Shown here one piece after another: positions 1 through 8,121 of a stretch of 48,190 nucleotides of DNA. Where the stretch lies: NCBI GenBank assembly GCA_026415975.1, contig JAOAFZ010000007.1:1-48190 (forward strand), written 5' to 3'. The DNA is from Patescibacteria group bacterium (GTDB lineage Bacteria > Patescibacteriota > Microgenomatia > UBA1406 > GWC2-37-13). The notes beneath the pieces are model-generated. The model was given only the letters and a program-made list of their open reading frames with translations. It did no database searches and was not told the DNA's origin. Both the position numbers and the translations under genes were made by a program. Every line of letters begins with the position of its first letter. Position 1 is the stretch's first letter.

Positions 1-686
1 GGATCAGACACAGTGGCAGTTTCGAATACATAGTTCCACCCGCCGGTCCAGTTGCGAGTGGCATACCCCGTGCCGCGATAGTAGACAATTACACTCCCCG
101 ATTCATTCGGTGCAACCGGATTCGGGAGATCAATAATGATCTTATCACCTTTGAGTATAGTTTCTGAACGGAAGTATGTTGCAGTATCCCACCACGGTTC
201 AAAGTAGTCAGGCTTTCGGTACTCAGCACATTGCGGATTATCATAAGGATTGGACGGATCGTACCGATATGGCATATAACGAATGCATTGGGGTTCCCGC
301 TTGATCTGGAATGCTACAATATCCTGAGGCGTTATTCTTGGCACCCGGATCGCGAGTGCTTCCATGGTTTTAGTACCGGTGTTAGAGAATGCTATCCGGA
401 GAGAAACTACCGATTCTCCATTACCGCGAAAGGTGACTGTGTACGCATGATCCTGTCCCATAAGCCCGATATCGGTTCCGGGGTTGGGAGGAGGTATCAG
501 AAACCGGCCATCATCAGCAACAGGTACTGGTTCTTCCGGGGTAGGTAATCTAGGAGACTCAACCACGATTTTAGCTACTTCTGTGGGGGTATCTCTCGGA
601 ATATTTGGAGGAAGTGTAACAGCAAGAGCTGTTGCGGGAAATAGGAAGTAAAGGGGTATAAATTGCGCCGGGTATAAACGCCACAT
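1..686 (-). CDS. Secreted/surface protein, N-terminal part (runs off left edge)
   Basis: An open frame begins at ATG 686 and stays open to base 1, so at least 228 residues are seen and the C-terminus is missing. The first ~22 residues (MWRLYPAQFIPLYFLF...) are hydrophobic and read like a signal peptide or membrane anchor. They are followed by a Pro/Thr/Glu-rich stretch and then by beta-rich sequence with many aromatic residues (FEPWWDTATYF, NWTGGWNYVF). This is typical of extracellular Ig-like or S-layer-type domains, but I do not recognise a named family. The ATG lies only 3 nt after the stop of the upstream phosphatase-kinase fusion on the same strand, so the two are probably cotranscribed. 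Function unknown; exported location is inferred from the N-terminus. Confidence 0.75.
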   Translation of the reverse strand, partial: MWRLYPAQFIPLYFLFPATALAVTLPPNIPRDTPTEVAKIVVESPRLPTPEEPVPVADDGRFLIPPPNPGTDIGLMGQDHAYTVTFRGNGESVVSLRIAFSNTGTKTMEALAIRVPRITPQDIVAFQIKREPQCIRYMPYRYDPSNPYDNPQCAEYRKPDYFEPWWDTATYFRSETILKGDKIIIDLPNPVAPNESGSVIVYYRGTGYATRNWTGGWNYVFETATVSD

Positions 687-689
687 GCT

Positions 690-2294
690 TTATTCTACCT
701 CCGGACGGTCTGTCTTTCCAGCCCATTCTAAAAGAATTTTCCGGGAAACCTCAGCCCGCTCCGCACGGATGGGATTTCCTTTATACTCAAGCACATCGCG
801 GAGAGTCCAAGCGTGAAACAGAATTGCAAAACGGCGATAAAAACCGAACTGTTCGTCGCTGACGGTATTACGTATTAGACCATCCCAGTATTCTGCTAAC
901 TCAGGCTGTTTCCGTTGCAGCCAGCCATAAAAGTACCCGTAATCCCAAAGCGAATCTCCAATCCGTGCACGTTCAAAATCAAGTACCCGGAGTTTGCCAT
1001 CGGAGGTGAGAACAATATTCTGTGGTGAAAAATCGCCATGAAGTGGAACTAGTTTTACGCTTTCGGAAGCCACATACCTCCGTAAGATCTCTAATTCTCT
1101 TCTTACCTTCATTTCTATCCCCCGATCTGGCAGTACAACCGCGAGTTGCGAAATAGTAAAGTCTACTTCGTCAGCCATAAAGTTACGCCAGGGGATATGC
1201 ACTTTATGCCAGGAATCCTCGGGATACCAGTACTCAGCAACATCGTCGAGGGGAATAGAGTGGATCTGCTTGAGAAGTGTAAACGCCTGATCCATCAAAT
1301 GTTTACTACAGCCGGTATTCCTCGAAAAATACTGCATTAGGTCTTCGCCTGGTTTGTAGTCCTGTAGCAGAACAGTATCGCGGAAGAATATCCGGCTTTT
1401 GTCATAGTTTAAAACATGTGGGGCATCGATTTCTGTTTTCGACTCCAGGTACGCGTAGATTAATACAATACGCTCACTGGATACTATCTCCCGTTCCCGG
1501 ATAATTTTAACGATGGCATCAGCGCCATTGGTAACATGGTAAACCATATTTTCAGATGCAGTTACCTTCTCTTCCAACGAGACGTCGGTATAACCTGCAA
1601 TTCCCCCCAGGTAAAACTGCAATGACTTGACTGTGGGTGTTACCGCCGGGGTTTTATATTCATGTAATCGGAAACGGAGGGGTGAAGCGTGCAAATCAAT
1701 TTCATAAACCGATGCATTGGGAACCTCGATAGTATGTACAAAATCCACAAACGCCTTCCGGTATGAAGGGGTTGTAGCATCACGGTCAGGATGACCGTAC
1801 ATGAGACAGAATAAGAGCGTCGAGATTATTACATCATGGGACACGAAGAGAATATTTACTTTTTTATCCCGATCATGACCGGCGAGCCAATCCTGGTAGC
1901 CATTCCATACTCGGTCCGACACCATCCGCAAACTTTCCCCGTTAGGAAACGCAAAATCCATATCGGTGTTCCAGCGATGGAAATCGGCCCGCTTCTTCTC
2001 GATATTTACCCAGAAGTACTCACCCTCGTAATCACCATAGCTCATTTCTTCAAGAAACGGGACCTTTGTATAATCCACGGAAAGGAGCCGGGAAAGAATC
2101 TGTGCAGATTCTACGGCGCGGGCTACCGGGCTACAATACAGATGATCGAAATGCAGTTTCCGGAGTTGCCAGGCAGTACGAGTAATCTGCACCCTGCCTT
2201 TGACCGTCAGTCCGCGAGAGTCTGTGCGCCCCGCTATAAAGCCCCTGTCAACATTTCCCTCGCTTTCGCCATGGCGCACCAGGAAAAGTTTCAT
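690..2294 (-). CDS. Histidine phosphatase fused to APH/choline-kinase-like phosphotransferase
   Basis: This 534-residue protein has two enzyme domains. Residues 1-210 form a histidine-phosphatase (phosphoglycerate mutase superfamily) domain, with the phospho-accepting motif LVRHGES at 5-11, CSPVARAVESA around 54-64, and the second catalytic His in VSHD at 152-154. Residues ~230-530 resemble aminoglycoside phosphotransferase/choline kinase proteins, with the catalytic-loop motif HGDFSPQN at 419-426 and the metal-binding DFE at 439-441. The frame is open 45 codons further upstream. I chose ATG 2294 because the phosphatase family starts with MKLFLVRHGE and a TATAAT on the minus strand ends 7 nt before it. 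The gene is divergent from enolase with only 39 bp between them. Substrate unknown; a phosphorylated small molecule handled by both domains is an inference. Confidence 0.85.
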   Translation of the reverse strand: MKLFLVRHGESEGNVDRGFIAGRTDSRGLTVKGRVQITRTAWQLRKLHFDHLYCSPVARAVESAQILSRLLSVDYTKVPFLEEMSYGDYEGEYFWVNIEKKRADFHRWNTDMDFAFPNGESLRMVSDRVWNGYQDWLAGHDRDKKVNILFVSHDVIISTLLFCLMYGHPDRDATTPSYRKAFVDFVHTIEVPNASVYEIDLHASPLRFRLHEYKTPAVTPTVKSLQFYLGGIAGYTDVSLEEKVTASENMVYHVTNGADAIVKIIREREIVSSERIVLIYAYLESKTEIDAPHVLNYDKSRIFFRDTVLLQDYKPGEDLMQYFSRNTGCSKHLMDQAFTLLKQIHSIPLDDVAEYWYPEDSWHKVHIPWRNFMADEVDFTISQLAVVLPDRGIEMKVRRELEILRRYVASESVKLVPLHGDFSPQNIVLTSDGKLRVLDFERARIGDSLWDYGYFYGWLQRKQPELAEYWDGLIRNTVSDEQFGFYRRFAILFHAWTLRDVLEYKGNPIRAERAEVSRKILLEWAGKTDRPEVE

Positions 2295-2300
2295 GGAGCA

Positions 2301-2324
2301 ATTATACAGGGACGGGATTATAAT
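2301..2324. promoter_or_regulatory. Back-to-back -10 elements for the phosphatase-kinase fusion and enolase
   Basis: The 39-bp gap between the two divergent start codons holds TATAAT on the minus strand (2306-2301, 6 nt before ATG 2294) and TATAAT on the plus strand (2319-2324, 9 nt before ATG 2334). No Shine-Dalgarno sequence fits in either gap. Transcription start is predicted at or within a few bases of both start codons. Confidence 0.6.
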
Positions 2325-2333
2325 AGGTAATAT

Positions 2334-3578
2334 ATGCGAATACAAAACATTCAAGCGATGGAGATCCTGGACTCCCGCGGCAACCCTACCGTAAAGTGCT
2401 TTGTTACCCTCGAAGATGGCTCCGTCCATACTGCGGCCGTACCTTCAGGAGCCTCAACAGGGAAGCATGAAGCAGTAGAAAAGCGCGATGGAGACGTCCA
2501 AAGATATGCGGGAAATGGAGTAATTACCGCAGTAAATTCTATAAATACAACAATTTACGACGTCTTGCGTGGAGGAGAGTGTAGTGACCCGGCAGACCTC
2601 GACCGGCGAATGATCGAGCTTGATGGAAGTAAAAATAAGGCCAATTTAGGTGCAAATGCCATCCTGGCGGTAAGTCTTGCATTACACCGTTCAGCAGCCT
2701 ATAGTACATCACAACCACTGTGGAAATTTTTACATCATTATTATGGTTTTGAGCGCTCTCCAGCTTTCCCCGGCGTTTTCGCTAACGTAATTAATGGTGG
2801 AAAGCACGCCGGATGGAATTTCGACATCCAGGAGTTCATTCTGGCCGTAAAACTCCCCTCTTTTTCGGAGTCAGTAAGAGCAGCTGCGGAGCTATTCCAC
2901 GCTCTGGGAGCTCACCTAAAGAAACAGGGATTCAGCACCCTTGTCGGTGATGAAGGCGGGTACTCCCCCGCCCTCTCGAGCAACGGGGGAGTGTTCGACA
3001 CCATCATCGAGAGCGCCTCATCTCTCCCCTATACTTACACCAAAGACTGGTCAATTTCTTTGGACGTTGCCGCATCAGAGTTTTATCAGGATGGTAACTA
3101 CGTCATGATGAAGGATAAAACGACAATTTCACCCGAACAGTTGATGGCAAAGTATATGCAGTATATTGATAAATATAAACTCTACTCCATCGAAGACCCG
3201 TTTGACCAGGATGATTGGGAACAATACAAAAAGTTCACTGCCGCCGTTACTGGGAAAACATACGTGGTTGGAGACGATTTCCTCGTCACGAATCCTGAAC
3301 GTATCCGCCGGGCTATCGAAGAAAACGCAGCCAACGCGGGGCTTATCAAGCTGAACCAGATTGGCACGGTCATGGAAACCATAGAGGCTATCAAACTCTG
3401 CCAGGGCGCAGACTGGAAAGTAATCGTCTCGCACCGTTCCGGGGAAACCGAAGACACCTTTATCGCGGATCTCGCGTATGCCGTAGGTGCGGATTGGATC
3501 AAGACCGGATCAATGTCACGGAGCGAGCGTCTGGCCAAATATAACCGCCTCATGGAGATCGAACAGTTCGAGATATAA
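2334..3578 (+). CDS. eno: Enolase (2-phosphoglycerate dehydratase)
   Basis: Converts 2-phosphoglycerate to phosphoenolpyruvate in cytosolic glycolysis. The 414 residues cover the whole family, slightly shorter than the usual ~430. Visible landmarks are SRGNPTV at 14-20, SGASTGKHEA at 38-47, GDEGGY at 205-210 (general acid/base Glu207), metal ligands Asp244 (SLDVAASEF), Glu287 (SIEDP) and Asp314 (VGDD), Lys339 (LIKLNQIGT), SHRSGETED at 366-374 with His367, and Lys390 (IKTGSMSRSER). All key catalytic residues appear present, so it should be active. A histidine-phosphatase gene follows 14 bp downstream on the same strand and another is divergent upstream, so the preceding glycolytic step may be encoded alongside. 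Confidence 0.97.
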   Translation: MRIQNIQAMEILDSRGNPTVKCFVTLEDGSVHTAAVPSGASTGKHEAVEKRDGDVQRYAGNGVITAVNSINTTIYDVLRGGECSDPADLDRRMIELDGSKNKANLGANAILAVSLALHRSAAYSTSQPLWKFLHHYYGFERSPAFPGVFANVINGGKHAGWNFDIQEFILAVKLPSFSESVRAAAELFHALGAHLKKQGFSTLVGDEGGYSPALSSNGGVFDTIIESASSLPYTYTKDWSISLDVAASEFYQDGNYVMMKDKTTISPEQLMAKYMQYIDKYKLYSIEDPFDQDDWEQYKKFTAAVTGKTYVVGDDFLVTNPERIRRAIEENAANAGLIKLNQIGTVMETIEAIKLCQGADWKVIVSHRSGETEDTFIADLAYAVGADWIKTGSMSRSERLAKYNRLMEIEQFEI

Positions 3579-3580
3579 GG

Positions 3581-3586
3581 TATACT
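3581..3586 (+). promoter_or_regulatory. -10 element immediately before the second histidine-phosphatase gene
   Basis: TATACT lies just after the enolase stop codon and is separated from ATG 3593 by 6 nt, so transcription from it would begin at the start codon. It gives the gene its own promoter in addition to any read-through from eno. Confidence 0.5.
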
Positions 3587-3592
3587 GCCAAT

Positions 3593-4222
3593 ATGAAGCT
3601 GTATTGTGTGCGACACGCTGAAAGTGTGCTGAATCCCGGCATGCGGGTTCATCAGACCGCGGACACGCCACTTTCGGAGGCCGGCATCAAGCAGGCGCAC
3701 CTGGTGGCAAAACGGTTTGCAAATATCCCCATAGATGGAATAATCGCAAGTGACTATGCCCGGGCAAAACATACTGCAGAAATTATTCATGCTACCGTCG
3801 GGAAAACCATCGAGTTCTCTCCCCTGCTCCGCGAACTCAAGAAGCCGACCGCTCTAGAGGGCAAAGACTACGATGACCCGGAGATCGCACATATCCTCAT
3901 CGAGATCGCAAATAATAAACATAATCCTCACTGGAAGTATTCTGATGGAGAATCCTTTTCCGAATTCGTAAGACGCGGTTCGGCGTTTCTGGAGATGGCC
4001 GGGAATCGCGACGAAGCAAGCCTCCTGATCGTCAGTCATGGGCAGTTTCTGAATATGGTGGCGGCACTTATTACGATCGGTCAGGACAATCTAACTCCGG
4101 CATTACTCGATCACTTTTTCCACCATACCTGGATGACGAATACTGGGGTAACAATTTTTGAACAATTCGAAGCAGATCGCTGGTGTCTTCTGTCTTGGAA
4201 TGATCATTCACACCTAGTGTAA
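3593..4222 (+). CDS. Histidine phosphatase, phosphoglycerate-mutase-like
   Basis: This 209-residue protein carries the superfamily signature near its N-terminus (CVRHAES, with Arg7-His8 as the phosphate-accepting pair), an ARAKHTAE segment (Arg57), an acidic residue at LLREL (~81) and the second catalytic His at VSHGQ (149). The residue after the catalytic His is Ala rather than the usual Gly. This change is seen in phosphatase rather than mutase subfamilies, so a true phosphoglycerate mutase role is uncertain. The gene follows enolase by 14 bp and may be cotranscribed with it, but it also has its own TATACT 6 nt before the ATG. Alternatives are a cofactor-dependent mutase, or a broad phosphatase or repair enzyme. 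Confidence 0.88.
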   Translation: MKLYCVRHAESVLNPGMRVHQTADTPLSEAGIKQAHLVAKRFANIPIDGIIASDYARAKHTAEIIHATVGKTIEFSPLLRELKKPTALEGKDYDDPEIAHILIEIANNKHNPHWKYSDGESFSEFVRRGSAFLEMAGNRDEASLLIVSHGQFLNMVAALITIGQDNLTPALLDHFFHHTWMTNTGVTIFEQFEADRWCLLSWNDHSHLV

Positions 4223-4437
4223 CAGTGTGGATATCAGGTCATGCCGGACTACTCCAAAGAACGCCAGCCATACCCTGTCTGATAATGTGCAACAACCGCC
4301 ATAAATTACCACGAAATGCATTCCGAGTTTGCCGAAATCAATCTCATCGAAGCGTATGATTTGCACATAACGGAATTGATGACCTTGGTGGTGCATAGAC
4401 CTTTAGAATACCTCTCCAGCATGGGAACGTCGAGCCG

Positions 4438-5763
4438 CTACTCACCGTATAACCGTACAAGTGCCTCGATCCCCTTTTCAAACATTTCCAGATCAAAGTT
4501 CTCGTTTGGAGCATGAATATTATCATCAGGCAGGGTGAAGCCAGTTAAAATAGACGGCTTTCCAAAAATCCGCTCCAGCGACTCCGCAGCCGGTATCGAC
4601 CCGCCGGAGCGATTAAACACCGTTTCTGTGCCGAAGTACTCTCCCAGAATCCGTGCCGCACGCTGTACCTCGGGGTGCCGGAAGTCCGAAAAAAACGGAG
4701 TGCTCATGCTGTGTACAGTTAGGGTATGATTCACTCCCTCCGGCAGGTTTTCTTCCACAAACGACTCCACAGCATCGCGGACCGCTTCGGGATTCTGATA
4801 CTCGACCAGACGGATGGAAAACTTTGCCCGGGCGGATCGCGGGATAATCGTCTTTGATCCCTCGCCGGTAAAGCCCGAAACCATTCCATTGACATCGAGT
4901 GACGGGAGAATTTTGGGGGCCAGATACGCCGGGACATCGCCAACACCGGACACGGCAATAACCCCCGCCTCGGCGGCAAGACCGGCATCCGGGATTGCCG
5001 CTTTCGCAAGCAGTGCCCGCTCCTCGTCATCAGGAATCCGGACTCCCTCCATAACACCGGGAATAAGAATTTCGCCGGTTCGTACGTCTTTCATCCGCCC
5101 GATCAGATTGGCAAGTACGTTTGCCGGATTCGGTACTGCATTGCCATACACGCCGGAATGCAGGTCGCGGGAGCCGATCCAAAGCTCCAGTTCAAAATAC
5201 ACCAGCCCTCGGAGCGCGTAAAAGATCTGCGGTACATTGGGGGCATGCATTCCCATATCGGTTACATAAAACACGTCAACTGCTTTCAAGTCGCCGGCGG
5301 CTTCGCGCAGCAGATCATCCAGGTGCACGCTTCCCGTTTCCTCTTCGCCTTCCAGGAGGAAGACGATATTGGAGGAAAGTGATCCGGATTCTATCAGGCG
5401 GGATACCGCGGTAATATTCTGGATAATATGCCCTTTGTTATCGGCTACTCCCCTGCCATAGAGCTTTCCATTCTTTTCTACCAGCTCAAAAGGTGGCGTG
5501 TTCCATTCGGCGACGGGATCCTCCGGCTGCACGTCGTAATGGCCGTATATGCCAATGGTGCGGGTGGCACCGGGTACTGTATACCGGGCGACGACGAGTT
5601 TTGGCACGTCGGGTTTACCGTACGAGTGAACGGTGAAGCCACGCTTTTCAAGTGTATCCGCTAGATAGTGCGCAGCTGCAGCCACATCCTGTTCCCGCGA
5701 TGGATCGGCGGATACGGATTGAATGGCGATACAACTTGCCAGCATTTCTTTCGCAGTATTCAT
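4438..5763 (-). CDS. M20-family metallopeptidase (dipeptidase-like)
   Basis: The 441-residue protein is a zinc-dependent exopeptidase or dipeptidase of the M20/M25/M40 group. Metal-binding motifs are in order: GHYDVQP at 74-80 (His75, Asp77), GRGVADNKG at 103-111 (Asp108) and LEGEEETGS at 137-145 (Glu pair). A dimerisation or lid domain sits in the middle and a C-terminal SGGSIPAAES segment is present. A GTG at 5772 extends the frame by three codons. I prefer ATG 5763 because AGGTGA lies ~5 nt upstream, with a TACAAT -10 and TTGATT -35 further up. It is a stand-alone gene. Likely role is cytosolic cleavage of imported dipeptides, plausible for an auxotroph, but this is inferred. Confidence 0.92.
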   Translation of the reverse strand: MNTAKEMLASCIAIQSVSADPSREQDVAAAAHYLADTLEKRGFTVHSYGKPDVPKLVVARYTVPGATRTIGIYGHYDVQPEDPVAEWNTPPFELVEKNGKLYGRGVADNKGHIIQNITAVSRLIESGSLSSNIVFLLEGEEETGSVHLDDLLREAAGDLKAVDVFYVTDMGMHAPNVPQIFYALRGLVYFELELWIGSRDLHSGVYGNAVPNPANVLANLIGRMKDVRTGEILIPGVMEGVRIPDDEERALLAKAAIPDAGLAAEAGVIAVSGVGDVPAYLAPKILPSLDVNGMVSGFTGEGSKTIIPRSARAKFSIRLVEYQNPEAVRDAVESFVEENLPEGVNHTLTVHSMSTPFFSDFRHPEVQRAARILGEYFGTETVFNRSGGSIPAAESLERIFGKPSILTGFTLPDDNIHAPNENFDLEMFEKGIEALVRLYGE

Positions 5764-5874
5764 ATTTCTCACCTTTAATTGTAACGGAACTTTACGGAAA
5801 TCAAGTAAGTAAATAGAGTTTCTATTATAGGATTTATTTGAAAGAATAACCCGTTAATACAAAACTTTAGGTAT

Positions 5875-8010
5875 ATGGGAGAATTTTTGAGATATCGTGG
5901 CGCAGAATACCTGCGGGATCTTAATAATACTTACGCTCTCGTGGAAGAACACCGCAGACAGGCAAGGGAGTTTGCCGTCGCCGCGGGTACATACAGAGAC
6001 GCCTACATTCCGGAAGGTGTTCGGGGCTTGCGCTTAACCCTTCTTTCAGCAATCGATCTTATAGCAGAAGCACTTAGGCCTCCGTTTAAGCTCGGATACG
6101 CATCAATGTATTACGAACGGCTTCTTGCTTACAGGCGTTCTGATCCCGCAAGTGGTAATAATATCAATATCGGGCGTATCGCAGTCAACGAAGCCGATTC
6201 ACTTCGAAACTGGGGGGAAAATCCGGCAAAAGTCGGCGAAGGTAACCGGAAAATTACCCGTACGTTCCGGTATCCGGGCAGTAGATCCTTTCTTGGAGCG
6301 TTGGAAGCAATGCGACTTAATGGTCCGCGTATTGTAGAATCTATACGCTCCGGGCAACATATTACAGAAGATCCTCCTTGTATCGCGTTCTCCGCTTCAA
6401 GTGCTATCGCACATCTCGGTGGCAGACTCTACGGGGGAAGATACTGTATCAACGGTTTCGATCGAGTAATGCTAAGTATTCCTTATATCGAAGGCCGGGA
6501 AGAACACGACATGCTCGACAACTACATCACCTGGCTCCAGAGTGTGCAGGAAGTTGACACTGATTCACCGGATGCAGCGTTTCGGTATTTCCGGATGCAA
6601 AAATTATTTATTATTGATGCAGCAGGAGAGTTGTTTCATCCAGCATACAATACCTGTTATCCCGTACTGCAGTTACCTGGCGCGCAGATTGCAGAAACAA
6701 TCCATGGTGAAGACCCACACACAGGCGAGTACGCAGAGGCAGTCCTGCAGATCGGCGGCTTCGAAACTGTCCCGGAAATGGGTGATCCTAATCACCACGT
6801 TTTAGTACATGAAGGTAGAGCAAATGCCGGAGCTATCATGCGTATTTTAGATGCCTGCACCGAGGCGGAACGCCGGAAGAAGCGTCTCATCCTCTCAGAC
6901 GCACAACGCGAGAAAATCAGCCACTATTACCTGGGAGCATGGGCCCATCGGCTCTTGAATATGCTAACCTACGAAAAGTCTGCACGACTGGTCGATAAAA
7001 CAGTAGAAGTACTCAAGGCAATGGCAACAAATTTCGACCCTACTGTGGTTCTCTCTGCGGCAAAATCTGCCCGATTTCCCCCTACCGGTACGCCCAATAC
7101 CCTGGTAATACATTCAGAAGATATCCTTAATAGGTATGGCGCAGTTTTTTTAGAATATTTCGAGTTACTCCATCAGCGTACCGGATTTGATATGGCCAAT
7201 CGGGAGGGAAATGCACGGGAACTGACCAAAGAGTTCCTGCAACTGGCAAAAGAAGAAATCGACAAAGAATATAATGAGCCATCACCCTTGTATGTCCGGC
7301 TACTTCTCGAGCGCTTCCTGCTATCGTACCACCAGAAAATGATAATGCAACAAATCGAACTTTATACAGCCATGCTGTCGAGTCGGCAAAGTGCTGCTAG
7401 TGGCATGCAATCAGAGCTGGCTGGCACACTTTATCAAATGGAATCAGGCATCAACCTGACCTCTCTGGAAGTCATGTCGCTAGAGGCATTACTCGATAGC
7501 ATTCAAGCTGTTTCCCGTACATTTGAAGGATCGCGAGTGGCATTTAACATTGAAGATGTGGCAAGTGACATTCAGATTGAAGCTATGCGCCCGATACTCT
7601 CTCGCTGGGTCGAGGTTGTTACTCACAACGCGGCAAAATATGGACTTCCCAATGATCAGCAAATAGTTGAAATCAGAGTATCAGCTGAAAATGAAGGTGC
7701 CTATACACATATCCGGTTCGTAAATAAGGGACAGATGGCCGAAGCTGATTTTAAACAGGCAGAAGCGAAGGCAATGGCAATCAGCCGGCAGACGGAAGAG
7801 AAAACTACAAGTGCTGATGCTGAAGGTGGCCACGGAGTGGGGACAATGTATGTTCGGGTACTTGTGGATGCCATGTATACCAATCCGGACCATTGGAACA
7901 CAAACTGTCAATCAGAACACTGCTGGTATGAGATACGTGAGATTAAACGAGATGGTGGTATGGTTGAGTTTGAATTCATTGCGCATCTTCGCCTGCGCAA
8001 TGCCACCTGA
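5875..8010 (+). CDS. Large protein with a C-terminal GHKL (histidine-kinase-type) ATPase domain
   Basis: The 711-residue protein is mostly unrecognised. Its last ~150 residues look like a GHKL ATP-binding domain: an N-box-like helix ending in THNAAKYG (His584, Asn585), a degenerate G1 region with VNKG at 606-609 in place of DNGxG, and a G2-like GGHGVGTMYV from 651. No phospho-accepting H-box is visible and there are no membrane segments, so it is unlikely to be an ordinary sensor kinase. Residues 1-500 are mixed helical/strand sequence, with a Cys/His-containing tail near the end (TNCQSEHCWYE). It is followed by two more plus-strand genes, an unknown and an epimerase-like enzyme. Possible roles are an ATP-dependent switch, anti-sigma-type kinase or chaperone-like ATPase; none can be chosen from sequence alone. 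Confidence 0.8.
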   Translation: MGEFLRYRGAEYLRDLNNTYALVEEHRRQAREFAVAAGTYRDAYIPEGVRGLRLTLLSAIDLIAEALRPPFKLGYASMYYERLLAYRRSDPASGNNINIGRIAVNEADSLRNWGENPAKVGEGNRKITRTFRYPGSRSFLGALEAMRLNGPRIVESIRSGQHITEDPPCIAFSASSAIAHLGGRLYGGRYCINGFDRVMLSIPYIEGREEHDMLDNYITWLQSVQEVDTDSPDAAFRYFRMQKLFIIDAAGELFHPAYNTCYPVLQLPGAQIAETIHGEDPHTGEYAEAVLQIGGFETVPEMGDPNHHVLVHEGRANAGAIMRILDACTEAERRKKRLILSDAQREKISHYYLGAWAHRLLNMLTYEKSARLVDKTVEVLKAMATNFDPTVVLSAAKSARFPPTGTPNTLVIHSEDILNRYGAVFLEYFELLHQRTGFDMANREGNARELTKEFLQLAKEEIDKEYNEPSPLYVRLLLERFLLSYHQKMIMQQIELYTAMLSSRQSAASGMQSELAGTLYQMESGINLTSLEVMSLEALLDSIQAVSRTFEGSRVAFNIEDVASDIQIEAMRPILSRWVEVVTHNAAKYGLPNDQQIVEIRVSAENEGAYTHIRFVNKGQMAEADFKQAEAKAMAISRQTEEKTTSADAEGGHGVGTMYVRVLVDAMYTNPDHWNTNCQSEHCWYEIREIKRDGGMVEFEFIAHLRLRNAT

Positions 8011-8059
8011 CCCCTTTCTTACATTCGCGTCATATTCCACCCCTATAATATAGATTATA

Positions 8060-8088
8060 TTGACAGGGTAAAAACTGGCACGTACTAT
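8060..8088 (+). promoter_or_regulatory. Consensus-like sigma70 promoter upstream of the 587-residue gene
   Basis: TTGACA (8060-8065), a 17-bp spacer and TACTAT (8083-8088) give the best -35/-10 match in the window. Transcription should start near 8095, leaving a leader of ~27 nt that contains AGGAGG. Confidence 0.7.
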
Positions 8089-8114
8089 TAAGTTGTATTT
8101 GGATGGTTTTTACC
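8067..8114. repeat. 9-bp inverted repeat spanning promoter and ribosome-binding region
   Basis: GGTAAAAAC at 8067-8075, inside the promoter spacer, is perfectly complementary to GTTTTTACC at 8106-8114, just before the AGGAGG. The arms are 30 nt apart. The left arm precedes the predicted transcript start, so a DNA-level operator pair is more likely than an RNA hairpin; chance cannot be excluded. Confidence 0.4.
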
Positions 8115-8121
8115 AGGAGGT

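Noticed and set aside
231-548. Plus-strand open frame of 105 codons at the left edge
   Set aside because: It lies opposite the secreted-protein frame that runs off the edge (1-686, minus), which has a signal peptide and normal composition.
690-2429. Longer start (2429) for the phosphatase-kinase fusion
   Set aside because: The extra 45 residues cross the enolase start and lie upstream of a -10 box placed 6 nt before ATG 2294, where the family begins.
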